Positions 28,703 through 37,032 of a stretch of DNA of 64,000 nt are shown here, piece by piece (within the stretch, counting starts at the first letter, position 1; every line of letters starts with the position of its first letter). Made by a program: the position numbers and the translations under genes. The stretch spans positions 1 to 64,000 of the forward strand of contig NZ_JAHZUY010000011.1 in NCBI RefSeq assembly GCF_019458025.1, given 5' to 3'. Under the pieces are notes generated by a model. That model was not told the origin of the DNA and searched no databases. It saw nothing but the letters and a program-made list of their open reading frames with translations. Origin of the DNA: Caldovatus aquaticus. GTDB lineage: Bacteria; Pseudomonadota; Alphaproteobacteria; Acetobacterales; Acetobacteraceae.

Positions 28703-28735
28703 CGGCCGGAAACGGCCGGGCGCGCGGATCGCGCG
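28703..28735. terminator. Tandem hairpins between convergent genes
   Basis: CGGCCG-GAAA-CGGCCG (28703-28718) is a six-pair stem with a stable GAAA tetraloop and is followed by CGCGCG-GAT-CGCGCG (28721-28735). They sit downstream of the crotonase stop and before the DUF971 stop. No T-run follows, so the function as terminator is inferred from position and stability. Confidence 0.5.
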
Positions 28736-28816
28736 AACGACCACGCGCCGGATCCGTCGCGGCGGGCATGGGCGAGCGGCAACCGACAGAGGGGCCGCCG
28801 GCCGGGCGGCGCGGCG

Positions 28817-29188
28817 CTACGCCTTGCCGCGCGCCGGCGGATCGCGCGAGAGGCCGCGCGCGGCGAGCTCGGCCTGGTAGCGCGCCCAGCGCTCCGCGTG
28901 CTCGACGCCGAGCCGGTAGAGGTAGTCCCAGGAGTAGATGCCGGTGTCGTGCAGGTCGTCGAAGCGGATGCGGATCGCGTAGTTGCCGACCGGCTCGACG
29001 CCGAGGATGCCGACGTGCCGGCGCCCGGCGACGATCGCCTTCTGCCCCGGCCCGTGGCCCTGCACCTCCGCCGAGGGGCTCTCGACGCGCAGATACTCGG
29101 CCGGCAGGGCGAAGCGCGCGCCGTCGTCGAAGGCGACCTCCAGCACCTTCTCCGCGCGGCGGAGGCGGATCTCGATCGGCGTCGGCAT
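28817..29188 (-). CDS. DUF971 domain protein
   Basis: 123-residue protein containing the DUF971 (gamma-butyrobetaine hydroxylase-like N-terminal) domain: LEVAFDDGARFALPAEYLRVESPSAEVQ, VGILGVEPVGNYAIRIRFDDLHDTGIYSWDYLY. The full-length hydroxylase C-domain is absent, as usual for the bacterial stand-alone form. In other bacteria this family is linked to Fe-S cluster handling; the reaction is unknown. It overlaps the upstream Trm112-like gene by one base, within a minus-strand housekeeping run (28817-31675). Confidence 0.9.
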   Translation of the reverse strand: MPTPIEIRLRRAEKVLEVAFDDGARFALPAEYLRVESPSAEVQGHGPGQKAIVAGRRHVGILGVEPVGNYAIRIRFDDLHDTGIYSWDYLYRLGVEHAERWARYQAELAARGLSRDPPARGKA

Positions 29189-29400
29189 CAGTCGAGCTTG
29201 CGCGCCTCCTCGGGCAGCATGATCGGGATGCCGTCGCGGATCGGGTAGGCGAGGCCGGCGCGCTCGCTGATCAGCTCGCCGCGCTCGCGGTCATAGCGCA
29301 GCGGGCCCTTGGTGACGGGGCAGACCAGGATCTCCAGCAGCCTGGGATCCACCGCGCCGCCTTGCGGGGCGTCCTTGGGCTTTCTCGCTTCGTCGCTCAT
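29188..29400 (-). CDS. Trm112/YcaR-family small protein
   Basis: 70-residue member of the Trm112/YcaR family. The core is [49 protein letters not shown]; one cysteine (LVCPV) remains and the zinc ligands of Trm112 are incomplete, as in other bacterial versions. In eukaryotes Trm112 activates methyltransferases; the bacterial role is unknown. The N-terminal extension up to about residue 18 is hydrophilic. It is co-transcribed with DUF971 and probably with the LON-domain gene upstream. Confidence 0.92.
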   Translation of the reverse strand: MSDEARKPKDAPQGGAVDPRLLEILVCPVTKGPLRYDRERGELISERAGLAYPIRDGIPIMLPEEARKLD

Positions 29401-29430
29401 CGGCTCGGCTCCGTCGTCATCCTGTGGTCC

Positions 29431-30096
29431 TCAACTCGGCCGCCCCCGCGGCGCGGCGGCGGGATCGTGCGTGCCGATGCGCAGCAGCGCGATCAGCATC
29501 CGCGCGCGCGCGCAGGCGTCGGGCGCCTCCAGCAGCGCCTGCTTCTCGCGCGGGTCGAAGGGGCAGACCATGCAGAGCGTGGTCACCAGCATCGCATCCG
29601 CCGCCCGCTCGATCGCCTCCCAGTTCGCCTCGATGCCGCGGGCGCGGAAATAGGGCCGCAGCGCGCAGAGCAGCGCCGCGCGGTCCAGCGGTGGCGGCGG
29701 CGCCTCCGCATCGAGGTCGGCGCGCCAGGGCGCGTAGTCGGCCCGCACCCGGCGATAGCCGCGGTGCGGCGGCAGCTCCGCGGCGACGCTGAAGCGGATC
29801 ACCCCGGTCAGGGTGACGAGGAAGCGGCCGTCCTCGGTCTCGGCGAAGGAGGAGATCCGGCCCAGGCAGCCGACCGCGTAGAGCGCCGGGCCGGCCGGCC
29901 CGGCGGGCGCGTCCGCCCGCGGCTGGATCATGCCGAACATCCGCCCGGCGCCGAGCGCATCCGTCACCATCGCCAGGTAGCGCGGCTCGAAGATGTGGAG
30001 CGGCAGGCGGCCCTGCGGCAGCAGCAGCGCGCCGGGCAGCGGGAAGACCGGGATCTCCGGAGGCAGGGCTTCGAAGCTCGGGTGGAAGGCCGGCAT
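29431..30096 (-). CDS. LON substrate-binding domain protein
   Basis: 221-residue protein consisting of a Lon N-terminal domain without ATPase or protease: IPVFPLPGALLLPQGRLPLHIFEPRYLAMV near the start, MIQPR and VGCLGRISSFAETEDGRFLVTLTGVIRF, then an alpha-helical C-terminus. Such stand-alone LON-domain proteins are widespread in alphaproteobacteria near ybbN; the role is unknown. I use ATG 30096, which has a GAGGGGG eight bases upstream, rather than the GTG at 30105. The gene ends 24 bases after the start of that run's next gene. Confidence 0.87.
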   Translation of the reverse strand: MPAFHPSFEALPPEIPVFPLPGALLLPQGRLPLHIFEPRYLAMVTDALGAGRMFGMIQPRADAPAGPAGPALYAVGCLGRISSFAETEDGRFLVTLTGVIRFSVAAELPPHRGYRRVRADYAPWRADLDAEAPPPPLDRAALLCALRPYFRARGIEANWEAIERAADAMLVTTLCMVCPFDPREKQALLEAPDACARARMLIALLRIGTHDPAAAPRGRPS

Positions 30097-30120
30097 CGCC
30101 GCCACCCCCTCGCGCCTCCC

Positions 30121-31068
30121 CTAGCGGAAGAGGAGGGAGGAGAGCTTGCGCCGCGCCGCAACGGTCGCCGGGTCGTCGAAGCCCCAGGCCTCGAAGAACT
30201 TCAGCAGCTGCTTGCGCGCCGCCTCCTCGTTCCAGCTCCGGTCGCGCCGGATCGACTCGAGCAGCGCCTCGGCCGCGCGGGCGCGCTCGCCCATCGCGTT
30301 CAGCGCCACGGCGAGCTCGATGCGCGCGGCGTGGTCGTTCGGGTCGGCGGCCAGGCGCTGCTCGAGCTCGGCGAGCTTCGCCCGCGCCTTGCGGCCCTCG
30401 GCGGCGAGCTCGAGCGCGCTGCGGGCGCCGACGATCTCGGCATGGTCGCGCAGCTTGGCGGGCACGCCCTCGAGCACCTGCCGCGCGCGGTCCTCCTCGC
30501 CGAGGTGCATCAGGACGCGGGCGAGGCCGGCCAGGGCCTCGGCGTTCTCCGGCTCCTGCTGGGCGAGGGCGGCGAACAGCTCGAGCGCGGTGCGGTAGTC
30601 GCCCCGCTCGGCCGCGGCCTTGGCCTCGGCGAGGAGATCCGCGCCCGGCATCTGCCCGCCGGCGAGCTTGAGCAGGCCCTCGACGAAGCGCCGCACCTCG
30701 CTCTCGGGCAGCGCCCCCTGGAACAGGTCGGCGATCTGGCCCTGCCAGAAGGCCGCGACCGTCGGCACCGACTGCAGCGGCAGGCCGAGCTGGGCGAGCT
30801 GCGCCACGAGCTGGCGGTTCTTGTCGATGTCGATCTTGACCAGCCGCACCCGGCCGCCGGCGGAGCGCACCACCTTCTCCAGTACCGGCGTGAGCTGCTT
30901 GCAGGGGCCGCACCAGGTCGCCCAGAAGTCCACCAGGACCGGCACCTGGCGGCTGGCCTGGATCACGTCCTGCATGAAGGTCCGCTGGTCGCCCTCCTTG
31001 ATCGCGTCGGCGCCGGGCGAGGCGCCGCCGGGGGCGGGCGGGCGGTTGGGGTCGAAGATCACGTCCAT
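30121..31068 (-). CDS. ybbN: YbbN-type thioredoxin/co-chaperone
   Basis: 315 residues: an N-terminal thioredoxin domain with the WCGPC active site (about residue 53), LVDFWATWCGPC and SVPTVAAF (cis-Pro), then tetratricopeptide-like helices from about 150 to 315. This domain order is that of YbbN/CnoX, which binds unfolded proteins and hands them to GroEL or DnaK. Many YbbN proteins lack one of the two active-site cysteines; here both are kept. ATG 31068 starts at the thioredoxin-family MDVIFD; a longer frame to 31128 adds a basic segment and is less likely. Confidence 0.92.
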   Translation of the reverse strand: MDVIFDPNRPPAPGGASPGADAIKEGDQRTFMQDVIQASRQVPVLVDFWATWCGPCKQLTPVLEKVVRSAGGRVRLVKIDIDKNRQLVAQLAQLGLPLQSVPTVAAFWQGQIADLFQGALPESEVRRFVEGLLKLAGGQMPGADLLAEAKAAAERGDYRTALELFAALAQQEPENAEALAGLARVLMHLGEEDRARQVLEGVPAKLRDHAEIVGARSALELAAEGRKARAKLAELEQRLAADPNDHAARIELAVALNAMGERARAAEALLESIRRDRSWNEEAARKQLLKFFEAWGFDDPATVAARRKLSSLLFR

Positions 31069-31135
31069 GGCGGGCTGGCCTGCATGCGGTTCCTCGGCGA
31101 TAGATGCGCCCTTCCGGGCCAGAGACAAGCGCCCT

Positions 31136-31675
31136 CTACGCGGCCCCGGCCGCGGGCGGGGGGTCGAACACCTCCGGCGCGTGGCCGAGGTGGCGCAGGA
31201 AGCCGAGCAGGTCGGCCGGGCGGAGGCCGGTGGAGGCCGCGTTGGTCAGCGGATGCACCCAGACCAGTTCCGGTCCCTCCACCAGGGCGCGCTCGATCGC
31301 GAAGCGCACCGAACCGGGCCGCGCATTGACCAGGGCGAGCGGCGTGACCGAGCCCGGCGGGACGCCGAGGGCCGCCAGGAGCTGCGCGGCGCTGCCCATG
31401 ACCAGGCGCGGGGCCCCGAGAGCCCGGGCGAGGGCGTTGATGGACACCCGCCGCTCCTCCTCCAGCGTGACGAGGAGGAAGGGGCCCTCCCCCCTGGCCG
31501 GGGCGAGGAACAGGTTCTTGGTGTGCGCGCCGGGCAGCGCGCCGCGCAGCGCCCGGCTCTCGGCGACGGTGAAGACGGGGGCGTGGCGGACCGTCCGCGC
31601 CGCGATGCCGAGGGCGGCGAGGCGGGCGAGCAGCCCCTCCGGCGTCTCCGGCGCGGCGGGGGCGTCCTTCGGCAT
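31136..31675 (-). CDS. YbaK/ProX-type aminoacyl-tRNA deacylase
   Basis: 179-residue prolyl-tRNA editing-domain protein. The editing Lys lies in GAHTKNLFLAP (about residue 52), with LVTLEEERRVSINAL and VTPLALVN as further family motifs; GLRPADLLGFLRHLGHAPE closes the protein. Such proteins free Ala-tRNA(Pro) or Cys-tRNA(Pro) mischarged by ProRS. The ATG at 31675 overlaps the stop of the D-tartrate dehydratase gene by one base, although the two products have no obvious shared role. Confidence 0.87.
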   Translation of the reverse strand: MPKDAPAAPETPEGLLARLAALGIAARTVRHAPVFTVAESRALRGALPGAHTKNLFLAPARGEGPFLLVTLEEERRVSINALARALGAPRLVMGSAAQLLAALGVPPGSVTPLALVNARPGSVRFAIERALVEGPELVWVHPLTNAASTGLRPADLLGFLRHLGHAPEVFDPPPAAGAA

Positions 31676-32859
31676 CAGCCGAATTCCCGCTTCAGCACGG
31701 CATGGAGCGCGCGCTTCGCCTCGAAGCCGATGCCCGGCAGGTCGGGCATGCGGATGCGCCCCTCCGCCACCGGCGTGTCGTCGGCGAAGCCGCCGAAGGG
31801 CGCGAACACCTCCGGGTAGCTCTCGTTGCCGCCGAGGCCGAGGCCCACCGCGATGTTGAGCGCGAACTGGTGGCCGCCGTGGGGGACGCAGCGGCGCGGG
31901 CTCCAGCCGTGGGCGCGCAGCATCTCCAGCGTGCGCAGGTACTCGACCAGGCCGTAGGAGAGGGCGGGGTCGAACTGCAGCACGTCGCGGTCCGGCCGGA
32001 GCCCGCCGTGGCGGATCAGGTTGCGCGCGTCCTGCATCGAGAACAGGTTCTCGCCGGTGGCGAGCGGCGGCGCGTAGTGCTCGGCGAGCGCCGCGTGCGC
32101 GGCGTAGTCGAGCGGATCGAGCGGCTCCTCGTACCAGCGCAGGCCGAAGGGTTGCAGGGCGGAGGCGTAGGCGAGCGCGGTCAGAAGGTCGAACCGCCCG
32201 TTGGCGTCCACGGCGAGGCGCGTCCCGTCGCCGCCGAGCAGCGTCAGCACCGCCTCGATGCGCCGGAGGTCCTCGGCCAGCGCCTCCTTCGGCGGCGTGC
32301 CGGGGGCGCCGCCGATCTTCATCTTCACGGTGGTGTAGCCGAGGTCGAGGTAGCGCCTCATCTCCTCGACGAGCTGCGCCACGCCCTTGCCGGGGTAGTA
32401 GTAGCCGCCCGCCGCATAGACCCAGGCCGAGGGGTCGGCGCGGCCGCCGTTGTAGCGGTCGGCCAGCAGCTTCCACAGCGGCACGCCGGCGAGCTTCGCC
32501 GCCGCGTCCCACAGCGCCATGTCGAGCACGCCGACCGCGACGCTGCGCTCGCCGTGCCCGCCCGGCTTCTCGTTCCGCATCATCGCCGCCCAGGCGCCGG
32601 CCGGCTCCAGCCCGCCGTCGGGATGGACCAGGGCGGCCTCCGGCGTCTGCAGCAGGCGCGGGATGAAGCGTTCGCGCAGCAGGCCGGGCTGGGCGTAGCG
32701 GCCGTTGCTGTTGAAGCCGTAGCCGGTGACGCGGCGGCCGCCCGCGGCCTCGACCTCCACCGCGACCACGCTTGCGGTCATCTGCGAGAAGTCGATGAAG
32801 GCGTTGGCGATGGCCGAGGCGATCGGCACCACCGCGTCGCGGACCGAGACGATGCGCAT
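31675..32859 (-). CDS. tarD: D-tartrate dehydratase (enolase superfamily, TarD-like)
   Basis: 394-residue mandelate racemase-type enolase-superfamily protein matching TarD of Bradyrhizobium in length and motifs. VKMKIGGAPG carries the KxK pair (K179, K181); metal ligands are D218 (LAVDANGRF), E244 or E245 (WYEEPLD) and E270 (LATGENLFS); the general acid is in CVPHGGHQ (H327/H330). NSNGRY and NEKPGGHGERSVAVG are TarD-like too. It should dehydrate D-tartrate to oxaloacetate in the cytoplasm. The gene runs next to a CoA transferase and, divergently, a crotonase with two TctC receptors, suggesting an organic-acid island. The related family member with other specificity cannot be excluded. Confidence 0.82.
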   Translation of the reverse strand: MRIVSVRDAVVPIASAIANAFIDFSQMTASVVAVEVEAAGGRRVTGYGFNSNGRYAQPGLLRERFIPRLLQTPEAALVHPDGGLEPAGAWAAMMRNEKPGGHGERSVAVGVLDMALWDAAAKLAGVPLWKLLADRYNGGRADPSAWVYAAGGYYYPGKGVAQLVEEMRRYLDLGYTTVKMKIGGAPGTPPKEALAEDLRRIEAVLTLLGGDGTRLAVDANGRFDLLTALAYASALQPFGLRWYEEPLDPLDYAAHAALAEHYAPPLATGENLFSMQDARNLIRHGGLRPDRDVLQFDPALSYGLVEYLRTLEMLRAHGWSPRRCVPHGGHQFALNIAVGLGLGGNESYPEVFAPFGGFADDTPVAEGRIRMPDLPGIGFEAKRALHAVLKREFG

Positions 32860-32925
32860 CAGGGGCGGGCTCCGGCGGGCTGCTCGGCGTCCTCCCTAGC
32901 CCCGGCGGCGGCGCCGCGCCAGCCG

Positions 32926-34104
32926 TCAGACCGCGCCCTTCGCCCGCAGCGCCGCCAGCTCCTCGGCGGAGAAGCCGAACTCGCGGAACACCTCCTCGGT
33001 GTGCTCGCCGCGCTCGGGGGTGGGGCGGCGCGGCGGCTCGACGCCCGCGATCTGCATCGGCGGGCGCACCAGGGTGATCTCGCCGAGCAGCGGGTGCTGC
33101 ACCGGCATGGCGAGCTTCAGGTGCCTGACCTGCGGATCGGCGAAGACCTGGTCCATGGTGTAGACCGGGCCGCAGGGGACGCCGGCCTCGTTGAAGCGCC
33201 GGATCCAGTTCTCGGCGGTGTCCTTCATCAACGCCTCCTGGATGATGGCGTTGACCTTGGCGCGGTTCCTGCTGCGCAGCGCGTCGGTGGCGATGTCCGG
33301 GTCCTTCGCCTGCTCCTCGATGCCGAGGGTGGCGACGATGCGCCGCCACATCTCCTGCCCGCCGCCGGCGAGGTTGATCAGCCCGTCGGCGGTGTTGAAG
33401 AGCCCGGTCGGGATCGTGGTCGGGTGGTCGTTGCCGGCCTGCTTCGGCACCTCGCCCGCCATGGTCCAGCGGGTGGCCTGGAAGTCCATCATGCCGACCA
33501 TCGCCTCGAGCAGCGAGCAGTGCACCCAGCGGCCCTTGCCGGTCTGCTCGCGCTCGAGCAGGGCGATCAGGATGGCGATCGCGGTGTAGAGCCCGGCCGA
33601 GAGGTCGGCGACCGGGATCCCGGCGCGCACCGGGCCCTGGCCGGGCAGGCCGGTGACGCTCATCAGCCCCCCCATGCCCTGGGCGATCTGGTCGAAGCCG
33701 GGCCGCCGGGCGTAGGGCCCGTCCTGGCCGAAGCCGGAGATCGAGGCTAGGATGATGCGGGGGTTGACCGCGGCGAGGTCCTCGTAGGCGATGCCGAGGC
33801 GGTGCTTCACGTCCGGCCGGTAGTTCTCCACCACCACGTCGGCCTGCGCCACCATGCGCTTGAAGGCGGCGAGCCCGTCCGGGTGCTTGAGGTTCAGCGT
33901 GATGCCGCGCTTGTTGCGGTGGACGTGCTGGAAGTCCGGGCCGTGGCGCTCGCCGCCCAGGCCCTTGCCGGTGTCCACCTCCTCCGGCGCCTCGATCTTG
34001 ATGACGTTGGCGCCCCAGTCGGCGAGCTGGCGCACCGCGGTCGGCCCGGCGCGGACCCGGGTGAGGTCGAGCACGGTGAAGCGGGCGAGCGGCAGCATGG
34101 GCAT
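32926..34104 (-). CDS. CaiB/BaiF family CoA transferase
   Basis: 392-residue class III CoA transferase: FTVLDLTRVRAGPTAVRQLADWGANVIKIEAP at the start, HVHRNKRGITLNL, and the catalytic Asp in GIPVADLSAG (about 166). ISGFGQDGPYARRPGFDQIAQ is the signature core. Such enzymes move CoA between carboxylic acids (formyl-CoA, carnitine, succinyl-CoA and others). ATG 34104 is preferred because GGAGGAGGA lies just upstream; ATG 34098 is the alternative. It lies 66 bases upstream of tarD on the same strand and divergent from the crotonase gene, so it may activate or recycle a tartrate-derived acid; that link is inferred. Confidence 0.9.
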   Translation of the reverse strand: MPMLPLARFTVLDLTRVRAGPTAVRQLADWGANVIKIEAPEEVDTGKGLGGERHGPDFQHVHRNKRGITLNLKHPDGLAAFKRMVAQADVVVENYRPDVKHRLGIAYEDLAAVNPRIILASISGFGQDGPYARRPGFDQIAQGMGGLMSVTGLPGQGPVRAGIPVADLSAGLYTAIAILIALLEREQTGKGRWVHCSLLEAMVGMMDFQATRWTMAGEVPKQAGNDHPTTIPTGLFNTADGLINLAGGGQEMWRRIVATLGIEEQAKDPDIATDALRSRNRAKVNAIIQEALMKDTAENWIRRFNEAGVPCGPVYTMDQVFADPQVRHLKLAMPVQHPLLGEITLVRPPMQIAGVEPPRRPTPERGEHTEEVFREFGFSAEELAALRAKGAV

Positions 34105-34209
34105 CGGTCCTCCTCCCGTCTCCTGTTGGCACCGGCCGGGGCGGCCGGCAAGCCTTGACGGGGCGGGGCCGCACGGCCACCACTCCCGGGCCAGGCGGGG
34201 AGGAAGCGC

Positions 34210-34986
34210 ATGGACGAACTGCTCTACGAGGTCAGCGACGGCATCGCCACGGCGACGCTCAACCGGCCGCAGGCGCGCAACGCCCTCACCTTCCCGATGT
34301 ACGAGCGCCTCGCGGAGATCGCGCAGCGGATCGCCGACGACCCGGCGGTGCGGGTGCTGATCGTCACCGGCGCCGGCGGCAAGGCCTTCGCCGCCGGCAC
34401 CGACATCGGCGAGTTCCGCGCCTTCCGCACCGCCGAGGACGCCCTCGCCTACGAGGCGCGGGTGGACCGGGTGCTGACGGCGCTGGAGCGCTGCCCGAAG
34501 CCGACCATCGCCGCGCTCGCCGGCGCCTGCACCGGCGGCGGGGCGGCGATCGCCGCCGTGTGCGACCTGCGCCTCGCCGCCGCCAACCTGCGCTTCGGCT
34601 TCCCGATCGCGAAGACGCTCGGCAACTGCCTCTCGATGGCGAACTACGCGCGCCTCGCCGCCCTGATCGGCCCCGCGCGCGTGCTCGACCTGATCTACAC
34701 CGCCCGCCTCGTCGAGGCCGAGGAGGCGAAGGCGATCGGCCTCGTCTCCGAGGTCCTGCCCACGCCCGAGGCGCTGGCCGAGCGCGCGCGCGCGCTCGCC
34801 CGCACCGTCGCCTCCCACGCACCGCTGACGCTGCGCGCGACCAAGGAGGCGATGCGCCGGCTGCGCGAGGCGGCGCGCAACGTCCCCGGCGACGACCTGG
34901 TGACGATGTGCTTCACCAGCGCCGACTTCCGGGAAGGCGTCGAATCCTTCCTCGCCCGCCGCCCGGCCGTCTGGCAGGGCCGCTGA
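34210..34986 (+). CDS. Enoyl-CoA hydratase/isomerase family protein
   Basis: 258-residue crotonase with GGAGGAAGC before ATG 34210. NRPQARNALTFPMYERL, AFAAGTDIGEF (oxyanion hole) and ALAGACTGGGAAIAAVCD fit the family. The GTDI in the oxyanion loop (AGxDI in hydratases) and AKTLGNCLSMANYARL replacing the second acid region suggest a distinct subgroup, perhaps a hydratase-like isomerase. It is divergent from the CoA transferase, with 105 bases between starts, and is followed by two TctC genes, so it probably acts on a CoA ester of the same imported acid. Confidence 0.85.
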   Translation: MDELLYEVSDGIATATLNRPQARNALTFPMYERLAEIAQRIADDPAVRVLIVTGAGGKAFAAGTDIGEFRAFRTAEDALAYEARVDRVLTALERCPKPTIAALAGACTGGGAAIAAVCDLRLAAANLRFGFPIAKTLGNCLSMANYARLAALIGPARVLDLIYTARLVEAEEAKAIGLVSEVLPTPEALAERARALARTVASHAPLTLRATKEAMRRLREAARNVPGDDLVTMCFTSADFREGVESFLARRPAVWQGR

Positions 34987-35003
34987 GACCGCACGGAGCC
35001 GCC

Positions 35004-35981
35004 ATGTCCCTGCCCCGCCTCTCCCGCCGCGCCGCCCTCGGCGCCGCGCTGCTGCCCCTCGCCGCGCAGGCGCAGCCGGAGCGCTATCCGAGCCGCCCGA
35101 TCACCCTGCTGGTCGGCTTCGCCCCCGGCGGCGGCACCGACATCATCTCGCGCTTCCTCGCCCCGGTCCTGCAGGAGGAGTTCGGCCAGCCGGTCACGGT
35201 GGAGAACCGGCCCGGCGCGAGCGGCACCATCGCCGCGACGGCGATCACCCGCGCGCGGCCGGACGGCTACACCATGCTGATGACGACGGTGAGCGCCTCC
35301 GCCGTGGTGCCGCCGCAGATGCGCCCGCCGCCCTTCGACATCTACCGCGACCAGACGCCGGTCGTGCTCGCCGGCACCGTGCCGCTGGTCGCGGTGGTGC
35401 CCCCGAGTTCGCCGGCGCGCGACCTGCCCGGGCTGCTGGAGATCGCGCGCGCCCATCCCGGCAAGCTCAACTACTCCTCCTCCGGGGTCGCGACCCAGCA
35501 GCACCTCGCCGCCGAGCTGCTCTCGGCGGCGGCGGGCGTGCGCATGACCCACATCCCCTTCCGCGGCACCGGCCAGGCGGTGAACGAGGTGCTCGCCGGG
35601 CGGATCGACATCGCGATCGACACGCTGCCGACCTACCTGCCGCACATCCGCGCCGGGCGGGTGCGCGCGCTGGCGGTGACGCTGCCCGCGCGGGTGGAGT
35701 GGCTGCCCGAGGTGCCGACCGTGGCCGAACTCGGCTTCCCCGGCTTCAGCGCCTCCGTCTGGTACATGGTGATGGGCCCGCCGGGCCTGCCGGAGCCGAT
35801 CGTCGCGCGCTGGGTCGAGGCGGTGAACAAGGCCCTGGCCGTGCCGGAGATCCGCGCCCGCGTGCGGGAGGCGGGGTTCATCCCCGGCGGCGGCACCGCC
35901 GCCGACGCCGCCGCGCTGCTGCGCCGCGACGCCGAGCGCTACGCCGCGGCCATCCGTGACGCCGGCATCCGCCTGGATTAG
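35004..35981 (+). CDS. TctC-type (Bug) solute receptor
   Basis: 325 residues with a Tat-like signal: SRRAALGAALLPLAAQAQPE, twin Arg followed by a hydrophobic core and AQA cleavage near residue 23. The mature part carries the Bug/TctC signature YPSRPITLLVGFAPGGGTDIISR, VENRPGASGTIAA, KLNYSSSGVATQQHLAAE and the GRIDIAID binding segment. These receptors bind carboxylates or other small acids. The matching TctA and TctB permease genes are not nearby, as is common in Roseomonas and Bordetella relatives. It follows the crotonase gene by 17 bases, so both are likely co-transcribed. Confidence 0.92.
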   Translation: MSLPRLSRRAALGAALLPLAAQAQPERYPSRPITLLVGFAPGGGTDIISRFLAPVLQEEFGQPVTVENRPGASGTIAATAITRARPDGYTMLMTTVSASAVVPPQMRPPPFDIYRDQTPVVLAGTVPLVAVVPPSSPARDLPGLLEIARAHPGKLNYSSSGVATQQHLAAELLSAAAGVRMTHIPFRGTGQAVNEVLAGRIDIAIDTLPTYLPHIRAGRVRALAVTLPARVEWLPEVPTVAELGFPGFSASVWYMVMGPPGLPEPIVARWVEAVNKALAVPEIRARVREAGFIPGGGTAADAAALLRRDAERYAAAIRDAGIRLD

Positions 35982-36062
35982 CCTCCCCCGGCGCGCCGGA
36001 CGCGCCGCGGCCAGCCGGGGCGCGCGACCGGCCGGCGCGGCGCGGCGACCGGAGGAGGACGG

Positions 36063-37028
36063 ATGCGACGGCGGCACCTGATCGTTGCGACGGGTCTCGC
36101 GGCCCGGGCGGCGCGCCGCGCGCCCGCGCGGGCGCAACCGGCGCGCTTTCCGTCCCGCCCGCTGCGCCTCGTCGTGCCCTTCGCCGCCGGCGGCATCGTC
36201 GACGTGGTCGCGTGCATCCTCGCCGATCCGCTCGCGCCCCGGCCCGGCCAGCCGGTGGCGGTGGAGAACCTGCCCGGCGCGGGCAGCACCATCGGCGCGC
36301 GGGCCGTCGCCCGCGCCGCGGCGGACGGCCACACCCTGCTGCTGAACGGCGCGGCGCACGCGGTGATCCCCGCGCTCTATCCGGAGGCCGGCTTCGACGC
36401 GCTGGGCGACGTCACGCCGATCGCCCTGCGCGGCGACCAGAGCTTCCTCGTCTGCGTGCATCCGGGCGTGCCGGCGCGGGACGTCGCCTCCCTGCTCGCC
36501 TGGCTGCGCACGCGGCGCGGCGAGGCGACCTTCGCCACCGCCGGTGTCGGCCCCGCCTCGCACCTCGCGGGCGAGCTGCTGAAGCGGCTCGCCGGGGTGG
36601 AGTTCACCGTCGTGCCCTATCGCGGCACCCCGGCGGCGGTGACCGACCTCCTCGCCGGCCGCGTGGACCTCATGATCGACAGCCAGACCCTGCTCGCGCC
36701 GCTCGCGCGCGAGGGCCGGGTGCGCGCGCTCGCCGTCACCACCGCGCGCCGCTCGCGCCTGCTGCCGGAGCTGCCGACGCTGGAGGAGGCGGGGGTCGCC
36801 GGCTACCGCGCCTCCTCCTGGCAGGCGCTCTACGGCCCGGCCGGGCTGCCGGCGGAGATCGTCGGCACCCTCTCGCGCGCCGTCCTGCAGGCGCTCGAGG
36901 AGCCGGAGGCGCAGCGCCGCTTCGCGGAGGCCGGCGTGGACCCGCTGCCGGGCGATCCCGCCCACCTGCGCGCGGAGACGGGGAAGTCGACGCCGATCCT
37001 GCGCGCCACGGGGGCGCGCCCGGGCTGA
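36063..37028 (+). CDS. TctC-type solute receptor with unusual signal region
   Basis: 321 residues, second TctC in a row, with GGAGGAGGA just before ATG 36063. FPSRPLRLVVPFAAGGIVDVVACILADPL, VENLPGAGSTIGA, FATAGVGPASHLAGELL and GRVDLMID identify the family. The N-terminus RRRHLIVATGLAARAARRAPARAQPAR should be a Tat-type signal but its hydrophobic core is broken by several Arg; either the leader is decayed or a small indel altered it. Paralogue of the preceding receptor; ligand unknown. The gap to the next gene is four bases. Confidence 0.88.
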   Translation: MRRRHLIVATGLAARAARRAPARAQPARFPSRPLRLVVPFAAGGIVDVVACILADPLAPRPGQPVAVENLPGAGSTIGARAVARAAADGHTLLLNGAAHAVIPALYPEAGFDALGDVTPIALRGDQSFLVCVHPGVPARDVASLLAWLRTRRGEATFATAGVGPASHLAGELLKRLAGVEFTVVPYRGTPAAVTDLLAGRVDLMIDSQTLLAPLAREGRVRALAVTTARRSRLLPELPTLEEAGVAGYRASSWQALYGPAGLPAEIVGTLSRAVLQALEEPEAQRRFAEAGVDPLPGDPAHLRAETGKSTPILRATGARPG

Positions 37029-37032
37029 GCCG

